64,000 nucleotides of DNA from an uncultured Lachnospiraceae bacterium (GTDB lineage Bacteria; Bacillota; Clostridia; Lachnospirales; Lachnospiraceae). Where the stretch lies: contig CAJTLB010000003.1 of the NCBI GenBank assembly GCA_910577045.1, positions 62,001 through 126,000 on the forward strand. The letters run 5' to 3'. Positions 8,582 to 15,760 of the stretch are shown one piece after another. How positions within the stretch are numbered: position 1 is the stretch's first letter; each line of letters starts with the position of its first letter. The translations under genes were made by a program, and so were the position numbers. Under the pieces are notes generated by a model. That model searched no databases. It saw nothing but the letters and a program-made list of their open reading frames with translations, and was not told the DNA's origin.

Positions 8582-9106
8582 ATGCAGCTTCTTATTTACA
8601 TATCAAATTTTATTATTCCTCTTTTTATTTTTTACGTAGTTGGCTATGGGCTTTTAAACAAAAATAATGTATATGATGATTTTGTAAGAGGGGCAAAAGA
8701 TGGGATGAAAACAGTGGCTGGCATTTTACCTACTTTAGTTGGTTTAATGGTGGCAGTAGGAATATTACGGGCTTCTGGTTTCTTGGAATGGCTTTGTGCA
8801 CTTCCTGGTGATCTTACAGAGAAAATTGGGTTTCCATCCCAGCTTCTCCCAGTAACAATTGTGCGTATGTTTTCCTCTTCTGCAGCTACAGGGCTGGTGT
8901 TGGATATCTTTAAAGAATATGGAACGGATTCTAGGATAGGCTTGATTACCTCTATTATGATGAGTTGTACAGAAACCATTTTTTATACAATGAGTGTATA
9001 TTGTATGGCAGCAAAAGTAAGGAAAACACGTTATACATTGGCTGGTGCCCTGCTTGCCACATTGGCTGGCGTGGTGGCAAGTGTATTTTTAGCAGGGAAA
9101 ATGTAA
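8582..9106 (+). CDS. spmB: Spore maturation protein B (SpmB family)
   Basis: A 174-residue membrane protein of the nucleoside-recognition (Gate) fold. In Bacillus SpmA and SpmB are needed for normal spore-core dehydration. It shows IIPLFIFYVVGYGLL, then FVRGAKDGMKTVAGILPTLVGLMVA and RMFSSSAATGLVLDIFKEYG, followed by MMSCTETIFYTMSVYC, which are family hallmarks. No spmA is adjacent in this window, which is unusual because the two are normally paired. A terminator follows at once. Confidence 0.88.
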   Translation: MQLLIYISNFIIPLFIFYVVGYGLLNKNNVYDDFVRGAKDGMKTVAGILPTLVGLMVAVGILRASGFLEWLCALPGDLTEKIGFPSQLLPVTIVRMFSSSAATGLVLDIFKEYGTDSRIGLITSIMMSCTETIFYTMSVYCMAAKVRKTRYTLAGALLATLAGVVASVFLAGKM

Positions 9107-9117
9107 AAGAATAGGGC

Positions 9118-9167
9118 GGTTATTATCCCAATAAAAAAGTAATTGGGGTAGTAACCATTTTTTAATA
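9118..9167 (+). terminator. Terminator after spmB
   Basis: Arms GGTTATTATCCCAAT and ATTGGGGTAGTAACC (with G-U pairs) around a short A-rich loop are followed by a run of six T. Confidence 0.85.
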
Positions 9168-9173
9168 TTTTTT

Positions 9174-9200
9174 TGAACCTTTAGAGGGCTGGTGACAATA
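9174..9200 (+). promoter_or_regulatory. Possible ECF-type autoregulated promoter
   Basis: TGAACCTTT at 9174-9182 and TGACAATA at 9193-9200 stand about 80 bases before the ECF sigma gene. An AAC-containing -35 box is typical of promoters read by ECF sigma factors, which commonly activate their own genes. This is inference from resemblance only. Confidence 0.4.
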
Positions 9201-9255
9201 TAGTAGTGTAGGGCAGAAAAAAGGACTGTTAAGAAAAGTACAGGAGGAGAGTGTA

Positions 9256-9786
9256 GTGACACGTCAGGAATTTGCAAATCTATTAGAAAAGGAGGGAAGC
9301 ACAATTTATTCATTTTGCTGTTATTTAACAGGAAACCGTGATAAGGCAGATGATTTATATCAGGAAACAATGTTAGTTGCTATAGAAAAATGTGGTAAAA
9401 TTGATAAAACGGAAAATCCTAAAAATTTTTTAATAGGTATTGCTGCAAGGAATTGGAGAAATTGGAAAAGAAAATATGCACGTAGGCAGAGAATAGCACC
9501 CCAAAGTAGTATAGAAGACAGTGAGAATGAGGTATTCCATACAACAATATCGCCAGAGGAATCTTATATATCCCAAGAGAAGTACAAGCTGGTTAGGTTA
9601 GAAATATCAGTTTTAAAGGAAAAATACAGGTTGCCTGTCTATATGTATTATTCTGCAGAGATGAGTATAGAAGAAATTGCAGCGGTATTACACATTCCAA
9701 AGGGTACTGTAAAAAGCAGGTTACATGCAGCCAGAACCATAATAAAGAAAAAAATGGAGGATTATGGCTATGAGAAAGAATTTTGA
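9256..9786 (+). CDS. ECF-type RNA polymerase sigma factor
   Basis: A 176-residue sigma-70-family factor with region 2 (YLTGNRDKADDLYQETMLVAIE, about 21-42) and region 4 (YYSAEMSIEEIAAVLHIPKGTVKSRLHAAR, about 133-162), without region 3. It starts with GTG after AGGAGGAGAG. The end overlaps the start of the next gene, which encodes a membrane protein with a cytoplasmic N-terminus, the normal arrangement for an anti-sigma partner. The signal sensed is unknown. Confidence 0.92.
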   Translation: MTRQEFANLLEKEGSTIYSFCCYLTGNRDKADDLYQETMLVAIEKCGKIDKTENPKNFLIGIAARNWRNWKRKYARRQRIAPQSSIEDSENEVFHTTISPEESYISQEKYKLVRLEISVLKEKYRLPVYMYYSAEMSIEEIAAVLHIPKGTVKSRLHAARTIIKKKMEDYGYEKEF

Positions 9787-10978
9787 TAAAGAAAAGGGAA
9801 GAAAAGAAAGAGCTGTGGATGAACTGATACAAGCTGCCCTCGCTTTAAAGGAAAAGCCAGATAATGGCTTAAACCAGAAAATCATCCAGAGCTGGAAGGA
9901 GAGCCCAAATATGAGAAGAATGGCAAAAGGTAAAATTGTAGTAGTAATGGCAGTATTTTGTTTGTTTGTAATGACAATAACAGTAGCGGCAGCAGCAAAA
10001 TATTTAACAGCAAAAGAAGTAGCAGATAAGGCAGGAGCAACAAAAATAGCAGATGCTTTCCAAGGGGATAGTGCTTTAGAATTAAATGAAATAAAAGAAG
10101 CAGGGGATTATCGTGTCACCTTATTAGGGATTGCATCAGGGGAGGCTTTAACTCAAAGTGAAGTATCAGAAAAGATTCCTGAGTTAGAGGGGCTCTATGC
10201 TGCAATTGCAATAGAAAGGATAGATGGCCAGCCTATGCCAGATACTAGAAGTGAAGAATATTCTAATATGCAGTGGTTTATTTCCCCATTAATCCAAGGG
10301 CTGGCACCATGGCAATATAATATTGCTTCTATGAATGGCGGATATTATGATACAGTAGAAAATGGTATTTTTTATCGGTTAATTAATTGTGATGATATTG
10401 CAAAATTTGCAGATAGAAAGCTTTATCTTTGTGTAGTGAGTGATACTGTTTTTTATAATGTAGAAGCTTTTCAATATAACGAGGTTACAGGGGAAATCTG
10501 TGAGAATAAGGATTATAATGGAGTAAATTTGTTATTTGGGCTTCCAATCGATCGGTCTAAGGCAGATACAAAGGCAGCAGAACAGTATTTAAAAGAATTA
10601 GAAGCATCATGGAGCTCTGGCAATAATGATAGCGAAGAACCATCTAGTTTAGATTTAAAGATGCAAGAAATATCAGATTTATTAGCAGGAGGAAAAGAGG
10701 AAGAGGCATTAGAAGGAGCCGAATTAATGGAAGATTCTGTGAAAACAGTAAAGAAAGAGGAAGGCGTATATCAGTATGAATTTTCTAGTGAAAATGAAAC
10801 GACAGTAATACAGTTTTATGAAACAAATTTTGTAGATGGAAAAGATTTTACAGTATTTTCTGGAAATGATAGTGGGCAAGAGGTTATTTATATTATTACA
10901 TTAGTAGATAATAAAAATGATACAGTAACTATCCAAACTTATAAGAAAATAATAGGGGCTATTTCATTAGAGCCATAA
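9770..10978 (+). CDS. Probable anti-sigma factor, single-pass membrane protein
   Basis: About 402 residues. ATG codons occur at 9764 and 9770; the second is preferred since GGAGG (9756-9760) is nine bases before it. The N-terminal 45 residues are cytoplasmic and charged (VDELIQAALALKEKPDNGLN, then IQSWKESPNMRRM); one hydrophobic segment follows (IVVVMAVFCLFVMTITVAAAA, about 55-75), then a large extracellular region with no recognised domain. Overlap with the ECF sigma gene by about 17 bases implies translational coupling. The role as anti-sigma factor is inferred from position and topology, as no zinc-binding ASD motif is visible. The extracellular part resembles DUF4179-type sensors only loosely. 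Confidence 0.75.
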   Translation: MRKNFDKEKGRKERAVDELIQAALALKEKPDNGLNQKIIQSWKESPNMRRMAKGKIVVVMAVFCLFVMTITVAAAAKYLTAKEVADKAGATKIADAFQGDSALELNEIKEAGDYRVTLLGIASGEALTQSEVSEKIPELEGLYAAIAIERIDGQPMPDTRSEEYSNMQWFISPLIQGLAPWQYNIASMNGGYYDTVENGIFYRLINCDDIAKFADRKLYLCVVSDTVFYNVEAFQYNEVTGEICENKDYNGVNLLFGLPIDRSKADTKAAEQYLKELEASWSSGNNDSEEPSSLDLKMQEISDLLAGGKEEEALEGAELMEDSVKTVKKEEGVYQYEFSSENETTVIQFYETNFVDGKDFTVFSGNDSGQEVIYIITLVDNKNDTVTIQTYKKIIGAISLEP

Positions 10979-10983
10979 TAGGA

Positions 10984-11013
10984 AAAAAGGGGACCCTGTG
11001 GGTCTCCTTTTAT
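10984..11013. terminator. Bidirectional terminator between convergent genes
   Basis: AAAAGGGGACCC and GGGTCTCCTTTT form a stem with a three-base loop; A-rich and T-rich flanks let it serve both the anti-sigma gene (+) and the coiled-coil gene (-), whose stop codon it touches. Confidence 0.85.
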
Positions 11014-12092
11014 AGATATCCTAAAATATAAGCAGTAATAAGCCCGAGGGTTAAAAGAGAAGTCCAAATAGATAATCCAGCTAAAATTTTAACGGTACGG
11101 ATTTGTTTGTGTAAATGTGTTTCAGTATCACAAACTTGGTTGTAAATAGAAGGCATTTTGCTTAAAATATCTTCATCTTTCATAGAGATTTTAAGAGATT
11201 GAAGCTGGGAAGCCGTTGCACTTTGCCGATCTTCAATAAGGGCTTTTAATTGATATTTTTCATGTTCATTTTCTTCAGAAATAAAGTGTTTTAATTCTGT
11301 GAAATCTAAAGTAAGTTCTGGCTGGTTGGCAACTAATTCTGCTAAAGTTTTCCTAGTTTGCTGGGCTTGTTCTGTTAATAGGGCCTGAGTTTGCTGGATT
11401 TGTTCTGATAAAGAATTTTGGTTATCTTGGTTTGCGGACAAAATTTTTTCTACTTCTTGTGTTTGTTCTTTTAGTATCCTTTTCGTTTCTTGCGCTTGTA
11501 TCGTTAAGGCTTTTTGTGCTTCTTGTGCCTGTATTGTCAATATTTTTTGTATTTCTTGAGTTTGTATTGTTAAAGCCTTTTGTTCATCTTCTGCTTGAGA
11601 TGTTAAGGCTTGTTGTATTTCTTGGGTTTGTATAGATAAAGCTTTTTGTGATTCTTGGGCTTGTGCAGTTAAGGCTTTTTGAACTTCTTCTGTTTGCATT
11701 GTCAAAGCTTTTTGGGCTTCTTGTGTTTGTGTGGTTAAGGCTTTTTGAACCTCTTCTGTCTGCACTGTCAAAGCCTTTTGGGCTTCTTGAAGCTGCATTA
11801 TTAGATTTTCTTGAGGAGCTTTGACTTTTTGCATGTCTTGGATTTGTAATGTTAGTGTTTTTTGTATTTCTGCTGTTAAAGATGCCTGTTCTTGCAGTGA
11901 AGCAAAAATGGTTTTTATTTGTGTGTTTAGCCTTTCTTCTGTTTCTGTAAGTTGGCTTTCTGTAATTGTTTTTTTGGATTTAAGTGCATCTATAGAAGCG
12001 GAGAGCTTTTGTAGAAGATGCCTGTCTGTCTGCGATAATTCAATTTTGTCAGATTTTACTTTGTCAATAATTGATTCTACTAGATTTGCCAT
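11010..12092 (-). CDS. Hendecad-repeat coiled-coil protein with C-terminal membrane anchor
   Basis: About 360 residues. An upstream ATG at 12113 is in frame, but GGAGG lies between it and ATG 12092 (MANLVESI), so the latter is chosen. Residues about 100-220 are eleven tandem 11-residue units of the form QEAQKALTxQT (variants EEVQKALT, QEIQKILT). An 11-residue period favours a straight or slightly right-handed coiled coil rather than ordinary heptads. The last 25 residues (ILAGLSIWTSLLTLGLITAYILG) are one membrane helix, so it is probably tail-anchored with a long cytoplasmic rod. No family was recognised. It is monocistronic, bounded by the shared terminator. Function unknown; a membrane-tethered scaffold is a guess. 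Confidence 0.75.
   Translation of the reverse strand: MANLVESIIDKVKSDKIELSQTDRHLLQKLSASIDALKSKKTITESQLTETEERLNTQIKTIFASLQEQASLTAEIQKTLTLQIQDMQKVKAPQENLIMQLQEAQKALTVQTEEVQKALTTQTQEAQKALTMQTEEVQKALTAQAQESQKALSIQTQEIQQALTSQAEDEQKALTIQTQEIQKILTIQAQEAQKALTIQAQETKRILKEQTQEVEKILSANQDNQNSLSEQIQQTQALLTEQAQQTRKTLAELVANQPELTLDFTELKHFISEENEHEKYQLKALIEDRQSATASQLQSLKISMKDEDILSKMPSIYNQVCDTETHLHKQIRTVKILAGLSIWTSLLTLGLITAYILGYL
11430..11800 (-). repeat. 33-bp tandem repeats encoding the hendecad rod
   Basis: About eleven imperfect 33-bp units inside the coiled-coil gene, each encoding one 11-residue segment. Copies differ mainly at silent and Ala/Thr/Ile positions, so the array is old enough to have diverged yet is length-regular. 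Confidence 0.85.
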
Positions 12093-12247
12093 TTGTATCC
12101 TCCATTCTGCCATATAGGCATATCATCTGTGAAAAACATTTTTTCTATACAAGTATATCATAAGATAACTAAAGGGAAAAGAAAAAATAGGGTAATTTTA
12201 GGCGAATTGTACTAACTTTCACAATAAATTAATACATCATTCATAAT

Positions 12248-12373
12248 TTGTACATATTTAGATGTTATAGTATAAAAAGATTAAGCAAGTTGTACAACAT
12301 AGTTGAGATTATTTCATATACAATTTTTTCATAATAGCCTCGGTAGTTTTACTATCGGGGCACTCCTCTTTTT
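12248..12373 (+). ncRNA. Candidate small RNA in the gap between two minus-strand genes
   Basis: On the plus strand TTGTAC (12248-12253) and TATAAA (12271-12276) have a 17-base spacing, predicting a start near 12283. About 55 bases on, GCCTCGGTAG and CTATCGGGGC (12337-12361) form a ten-pair hairpin with a TTTTA loop, followed by CTCCTCTTTTT. This would give a transcript of about 90 nt with no gene in it. The run CTCCTCTTTTT could pair with ribosome-binding sites. There is no open frame of note. The T tract is several bases from the stem, so the terminator is weaker than most here. Confidence 0.4.
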
Positions 12374-12401
12374 AAGTATATTAGGGCAATAAATAATAGA
12401 A

Positions 12402-12420
12402 CGGGCTGCAAAACAGCCCG
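12402..12420 (-). terminator. Hairpin after alarmone synthetase
   Basis: CGGGCTG and CAGCCCG with a five-base loop lie just past the stop codon of the minus-strand synthetase gene. On the minus strand the following bases are T-rich (TTCTATTATTT). Confidence 0.7.
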
Positions 12421-12423
12421 CTT

Positions 12424-13056
12424 TTATTGAATTTTACATTTTTGGATAGCCTCGTTTAATGATAACATTCTGGCATCTAACATTTCTACAATATCAGCAC
12501 ATTCTTTTAAGTCGGTTCGGATATGTTCTGGTGCATTTCCTTCAAACTTGTAATAAATTTTATGTTCTAAGCTAGCCCAGAAATCCATAGCAATTGTTCG
12601 GATTTGGACTTCTACCTTTACATCTGTAGGCCCATCTGATAAAAATATTGGGAGGGACACAATTAAATGGTAACTTTTATAACCATTGGATTTTGGTGTA
12701 GCAATATAATCTTTTATTTGATGGACAGTAACATCATCTTGGTTACTAATCATTTCTGCAATTTTATAAATGTCAGAGGTAAAAGAACATATAACACGAA
12801 TCCCTGCAATATCATTGAGGTATCTTACCATATTATCGATGCTGGCCTCATGTCCATGGCGTTTTAGTTTTTTTACAATGCTTTCAGCCGATTTTACTCT
12901 GGATTTGACATATTCAATTGGATTATAGTTATGGACATGAAGAAATTCATCATTTAATATTTCAATTTTGGTGTTCATTTCTTTCAGCGCTGCATTATAT
13001 AAAAACATCATTGTCTGCCAAGTGTCAACTTCAGCAAATCTATCTGATTTTTCCAT
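12424..13056 (-). CDS. Small alarmone synthetase, RelA/SpoT domain (RelQ/YjbM-like)
   Basis: Transfers pyrophosphate from ATP to GDP or GTP to make (p)ppGpp. At 210 residues it is the length of stand-alone synthetases and lacks hydrolase, TGS and ACT domains. Motifs include VKSAESIVKKLKRHG (about 56-70), DIAGIRVICSF (synthetase core), the G-loop YIATPKSNGYKSYHLIV and VEVQIRTIAMDFWASLEHKIYYK. The family in Firmicutes is controlled at expression level and, for RelQ, by alarmone binding. It stands alone, with a terminator behind it. Confidence 0.93.
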   Translation of the reverse strand: MEKSDRFAEVDTWQTMMFLYNAALKEMNTKIEILNDEFLHVHNYNPIEYVKSRVKSAESIVKKLKRHGHEASIDNMVRYLNDIAGIRVICSFTSDIYKIAEMISNQDDVTVHQIKDYIATPKSNGYKSYHLIVSLPIFLSDGPTDVKVEVQIRTIAMDFWASLEHKIYYKFEGNAPEHIRTDLKECADIVEMLDARMLSLNEAIQKCKIQ

Positions 13057-13167
13057 GGTATACTAACACTTCCTTTTTTTAAAATCTCCAATTTTATGAA
13101 ATAATACCTCCTTGTTTATAGTATAACATATTTTATATAATTAGTGGAAAGTTTTTTAAAAATTTTC

Positions 13168-13791
13168 TTAGCATGGGCGGCAGCAACAGCCACAAAAAAG
13201 ATTCCAAATCATTAATTTATAGCAACATTCTCCTACGCCTGACATAGGATAACCATAACTTTGCCCCATGTTTTGGTACCACTGCCCACCTGATTGTAGC
13301 TGTTCTAAAAAATAGGCGTATTCCATATTGGAAGGCTCCATAGAGGCAGCTTTTTTAGCGTGATCAAGCGCCAGAATATTATTTCCGGCACCAGCATTTG
13401 CGATACCACTTAAATAATACCATCTGGCGTTTCGTTCTTCTATATTGGATAGTACATGTAAAGCTTCCTTAAAATGCCCAGAGTGGATATAGTTAAAAGC
13501 AGCCTGCATTTCCAGTGGTTCACCTGTATTTTGGCGGGAATTAGCAAATCCTCTGCCAAAACTGCGAGAGCTATTATAATTGCTTGATGCCCTGCCGCTT
13601 TGCCTACTATCCATAATCTGAGTATAGGCTTGCTGTATTTCCTTAAATTTAGCTTCTGCTTTGTCTTTATCAGGATTATTAACATTGGCATCTGGATGGT
13701 AAATCCGGCTTAATTTTCGGTATTGTTTTTTTATTTCGTCATTGGATGACTCTGGTGATATCCCAAGCACCTTATAAGGGTCTGTTATCAT
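13168..13791 (-). CDS. J-domain protein with helical repeats and Cys-rich tail
   Basis: Residues 1-62 are a J domain ([20 protein letters not shown], then [13 protein letters not shown] with the HPD motif), which stimulates DnaK-type chaperones. A Ser/Arg/Gly-rich linker leads to a helical part resembling a tetratricopeptide pair ([41 protein letters not shown]). The last residues are strikingly cysteine-rich (FCGCCCRPC). The ATG overlaps the stop codon of the DUF5685 gene (ATGA), so the two are translationally coupled and probably act together, perhaps with the chaperone recruiting to a metal-binding partner. Confidence 0.85.
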   Translation of the reverse strand: MITDPYKVLGISPESSNDEIKKQYRKLSRIYHPDANVNNPDKDKAEAKFKEIQQAYTQIMDSRQSGRASSNYNSSRSFGRGFANSRQNTGEPLEMQAAFNYIHSGHFKEALHVLSNIEERNARWYYLSGIANAGAGNNILALDHAKKAASMEPSNMEYAYFLEQLQSGGQWYQNMGQSYGYPMSGVGECCYKLMIWNLFCGCCCRPC

Positions 13792-14624
13792 AATTTTTTA
13801 TTTTGTTCCCTTCGTTTCTGGTTTGTGGCATAATACCTTGTCCATATGCCAGAATATAAAATATTTCGTAAAATATCAGCATCTATCAAAATAGGAAGTT
13901 TTTCAAATTCCTTTGCAAATTCGGCAGCTATTATAGTTAAAATGGTTTCAAATTGATTGTCTAGAAGAGTATCTTGACAATAGATAAGAGGGTTATAATT
14001 TTTATTTTTCTTATCCTTCTCTAAATCTTCCCATGCGTCACATAAATAGATAAATTTACCTAAATAAAACCCAAGCTTCCTAAGGCTGCCAGACCATTCG
14101 TCATTTCGGAAAGAAAGTAATTCACCTAACATTTCCCCTGTATAGCCGGCGGCTATATCAAGGCCCTTTTCTTGTGATTGCTCACAGGCAGAAAGTTTTT
14201 GAATATATTGTTTGATACAAGAGGCTTGGATAGGATTTCGTAATTCTGCCTGTAAGCATGGTTTTTTTAAAAATTTGGACATAGTAAAAGAAGAAAACTT
14301 TTTTTCATCTGTCCAGTTATCTATAAAATTATAATAAGCAAGTAAAATATTGAGATCGGCAGCATATTGCGTAAATTCGTTTATTAAAAAAAGTTTACGT
14401 TTGCCCGGATGGAAAGGACAATGCCGCATGGATAATTCAGGTTTACATTCGTATAACCCTGTTAATAATATAATGAAAAACGTCATATCATAGGTAAGGG
14501 TAAAACGAGAAAGTTGGCCATAACAGCATCCTAATGTTTGGCAAAGCCCACAATAGTAAGATTGGTAACGATGATAATCTTTTATCTTTAATTCATCTTT
14601 ATGAATGGTAATATATCCAAATAT
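13788..14624 (-). CDS. DUF5685 family protein, apparent ATA start codon
   Basis: From the first ATG (14486) only 232 residues are read, but the same frame stays open upstream and encodes a further 46 residues with the conserved family N-terminus: [19 protein letters not shown], then [10 protein letters not shown] and the segment [11 protein letters not shown] that runs into [13 protein letters not shown]. At the position of the usual initiator (family start MFGY...) the codon is ATA (14622-14624), seven bases after GGGGTG, and no ATG, GTG or TTG lies in frame nearby upstream. Either AUA initiates, or the start codon is mutated or misread. The protein is helical, with YYCGLC, CKPE and [12 protein letters not shown] as probable metal ligands, and a [18 protein letters not shown] motif. 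Family function is unknown. Coupled to the J-domain gene downstream. Confidence 0.8.
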   Translation of the reverse strand: MFGYITIHKDELKIKDYHRYQSYYCGLCQTLGCCYGQLSRFTLTYDMTFFIILLTGLYECKPELSMRHCPFHPGKRKLFLINEFTQYAADLNILLAYYNFIDNWTDEKKFSSFTMSKFLKKPCLQAELRNPIQASCIKQYIQKLSACEQSQEKGLDIAAGYTGEMLGELLSFRNDEWSGSLRKLGFYLGKFIYLCDAWEDLEKDKKNKNYNPLIYCQDTLLDNQFETILTIIAAEFAKEFEKLPILIDADILRNILYSGIWTRYYATNQKRREQNKKL

Positions 14625-14659
14625 AAAACCACACCCCTTTTCGTTTTACAACATAAGGC

Positions 14660-15055
14660 TTAACTATTTTTAATAAATTCTGTTCTGCATTTGGGGCAAG
14701 TAATGCTAATTTTGCCCTTCCCACGTGGGATTCGTATTTTTTGCCGGCAGGATGGGCATTTGTAGATATGATAGTTTTTTAACTGCGTAAAATACTGTTT
14801 TTTAGCCCGAAAAAACCCACTAGCTTTTTGGGAGTATTTTAGATATGCCATATTTTCTGAATAACGTTGGCTGTGGTTTTTAGACAGTATGCGGTAATAA
14901 CAGAAGATAATAAGCAATATAGCAATAATATTACAGATAGGGCTATGGAATAGTATAGAAACTACCATAAATATAATTGCTAGAATTAATAAAAACCGGC
15001 TTAGTTGATCTGTGCCATAACGCCCTACCATAAATTGTTGCAATTTTTCTCTCAT
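14660..15055 (-). CDS. Small membrane protein with C-terminal zinc ribbon
   Basis: About 131 residues. An in-frame GTG at 15073 is possible, but GGGAG six bases before ATG 15055 favours MREKLQQFMVGRYGTDQLSR. Two close hydrophobic stretches (FLLILAIIFMVVSILF, ICNIIAILLIIFCYY; about 20-60) form a membrane hairpin; the C-terminal 40 residues hold CPSC and CPKC knuckles separated by a basic loop (RQKIRIPRGKGKIS), a rubredoxin-like zinc ribbon on the cytoplasmic side. The gene is 25 bases after the flavodoxin gene and 35 before DUF5685. Function unknown. Confidence 0.8.
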   Translation of the reverse strand: MREKLQQFMVGRYGTDQLSRFLLILAIIFMVVSILFHSPICNIIAILLIIFCYYRILSKNHSQRYSENMAYLKYSQKASGFFRAKKQYFTQLKNYHIYKCPSCRQKIRIPRGKGKISITCPKCRTEFIKNS

Positions 15056-15080
15056 AATAAACTCCCTATCCACAAATATC

Positions 15081-15605
15081 CTATATATAAGTTCCGATTT
15101 TAAGTAATGCTTCTTCTACAAACTTTTGTGCTTGTATATAATCTTCTTCATTTGGATGAAGTAGTGCTTCATCAAAGTGGCGTAACATCTGCCTAGCTAA
15201 ACTATCATGGGTTCCAAGATCTAAAAATTCTTGGTATTTGTTACGGAAATGCATAGGCATCTTACCTTGGCATAAAAAAGTGCCAAGGTAAATATTGTCC
15301 TCCGGGATTAAAGCACTTACTTGCTTTTCAATCCATTCAAAATAAACAGGATCATTTCCCATCCCACAAGTTCCAAATAACGCAATATTCTTTTGATGTA
15401 AATCAGAAAGGTAGTCTAATACTTCAAAACTACAGGTTCCATGATTTGTCCAAAAGCCGATAAAATAAGTTTCTGCCAGATCTAATGGTGTGTCTTGGTT
15501 TAGACGTTGTATTTCTTTGTCTTTATCTGGTATTGCTTCATAAATCGCCTTTGCCAGTTTTTCGGTGTTTCCTGTCTGGCTGACAAACAGCACTTCATAT
15601 TGCAT
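15081..15605 (-). CDS. Flavodoxin-family protein (BilS-like)
   Basis: A 174-residue flavodoxin-fold protein. The FMN phosphate loop is SQTGNTEKLAKAI (9-21), with FIGFWTNHGTC and LFGTCGMGNDPVYFEWIEK as the isoalloxazine-contacting loops. Length and FGTCGMG resemble the proteins named BilS, associated with gut bacterial bilirubin reductase in some genomes, but no bilR-type reductase is adjacent. It starts after GAGGGTG and heads a tight minus-strand cluster with the zinc-ribbon, DUF5685 and J-domain genes. Likely electron carrier; the partner is not identified. Confidence 0.8.
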   Translation of the reverse strand: MQYEVLFVSQTGNTEKLAKAIYEAIPDKDKEIQRLNQDTPLDLAETYFIGFWTNHGTCSFEVLDYLSDLHQKNIALFGTCGMGNDPVYFEWIEKQVSALIPEDNIYLGTFLCQGKMPMHFRNKYQEFLDLGTHDSLARQMLRHFDEALLHPNEEDYIQAQKFVEEALLKIGTYI

Positions 15606-15760
15606 ATGTGTTCACCCTCTAATTTCAATCTACTTGCAGTAGTAAGGAGCAAGATAATTATCTATATTAATAATTTAATATTAGTCCAGATATGAACAAT
15701 AGTCAAATTAACAATTCATATTATTTATAAAATTTATATGAAAAATAATAAGATAGGAAG

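Noticed and set aside
11432..11635. Open frame opposite the hendecad repeats
   Set aside because: Shadow of the 33-bp repeats, hydrophobic by codon complement only.
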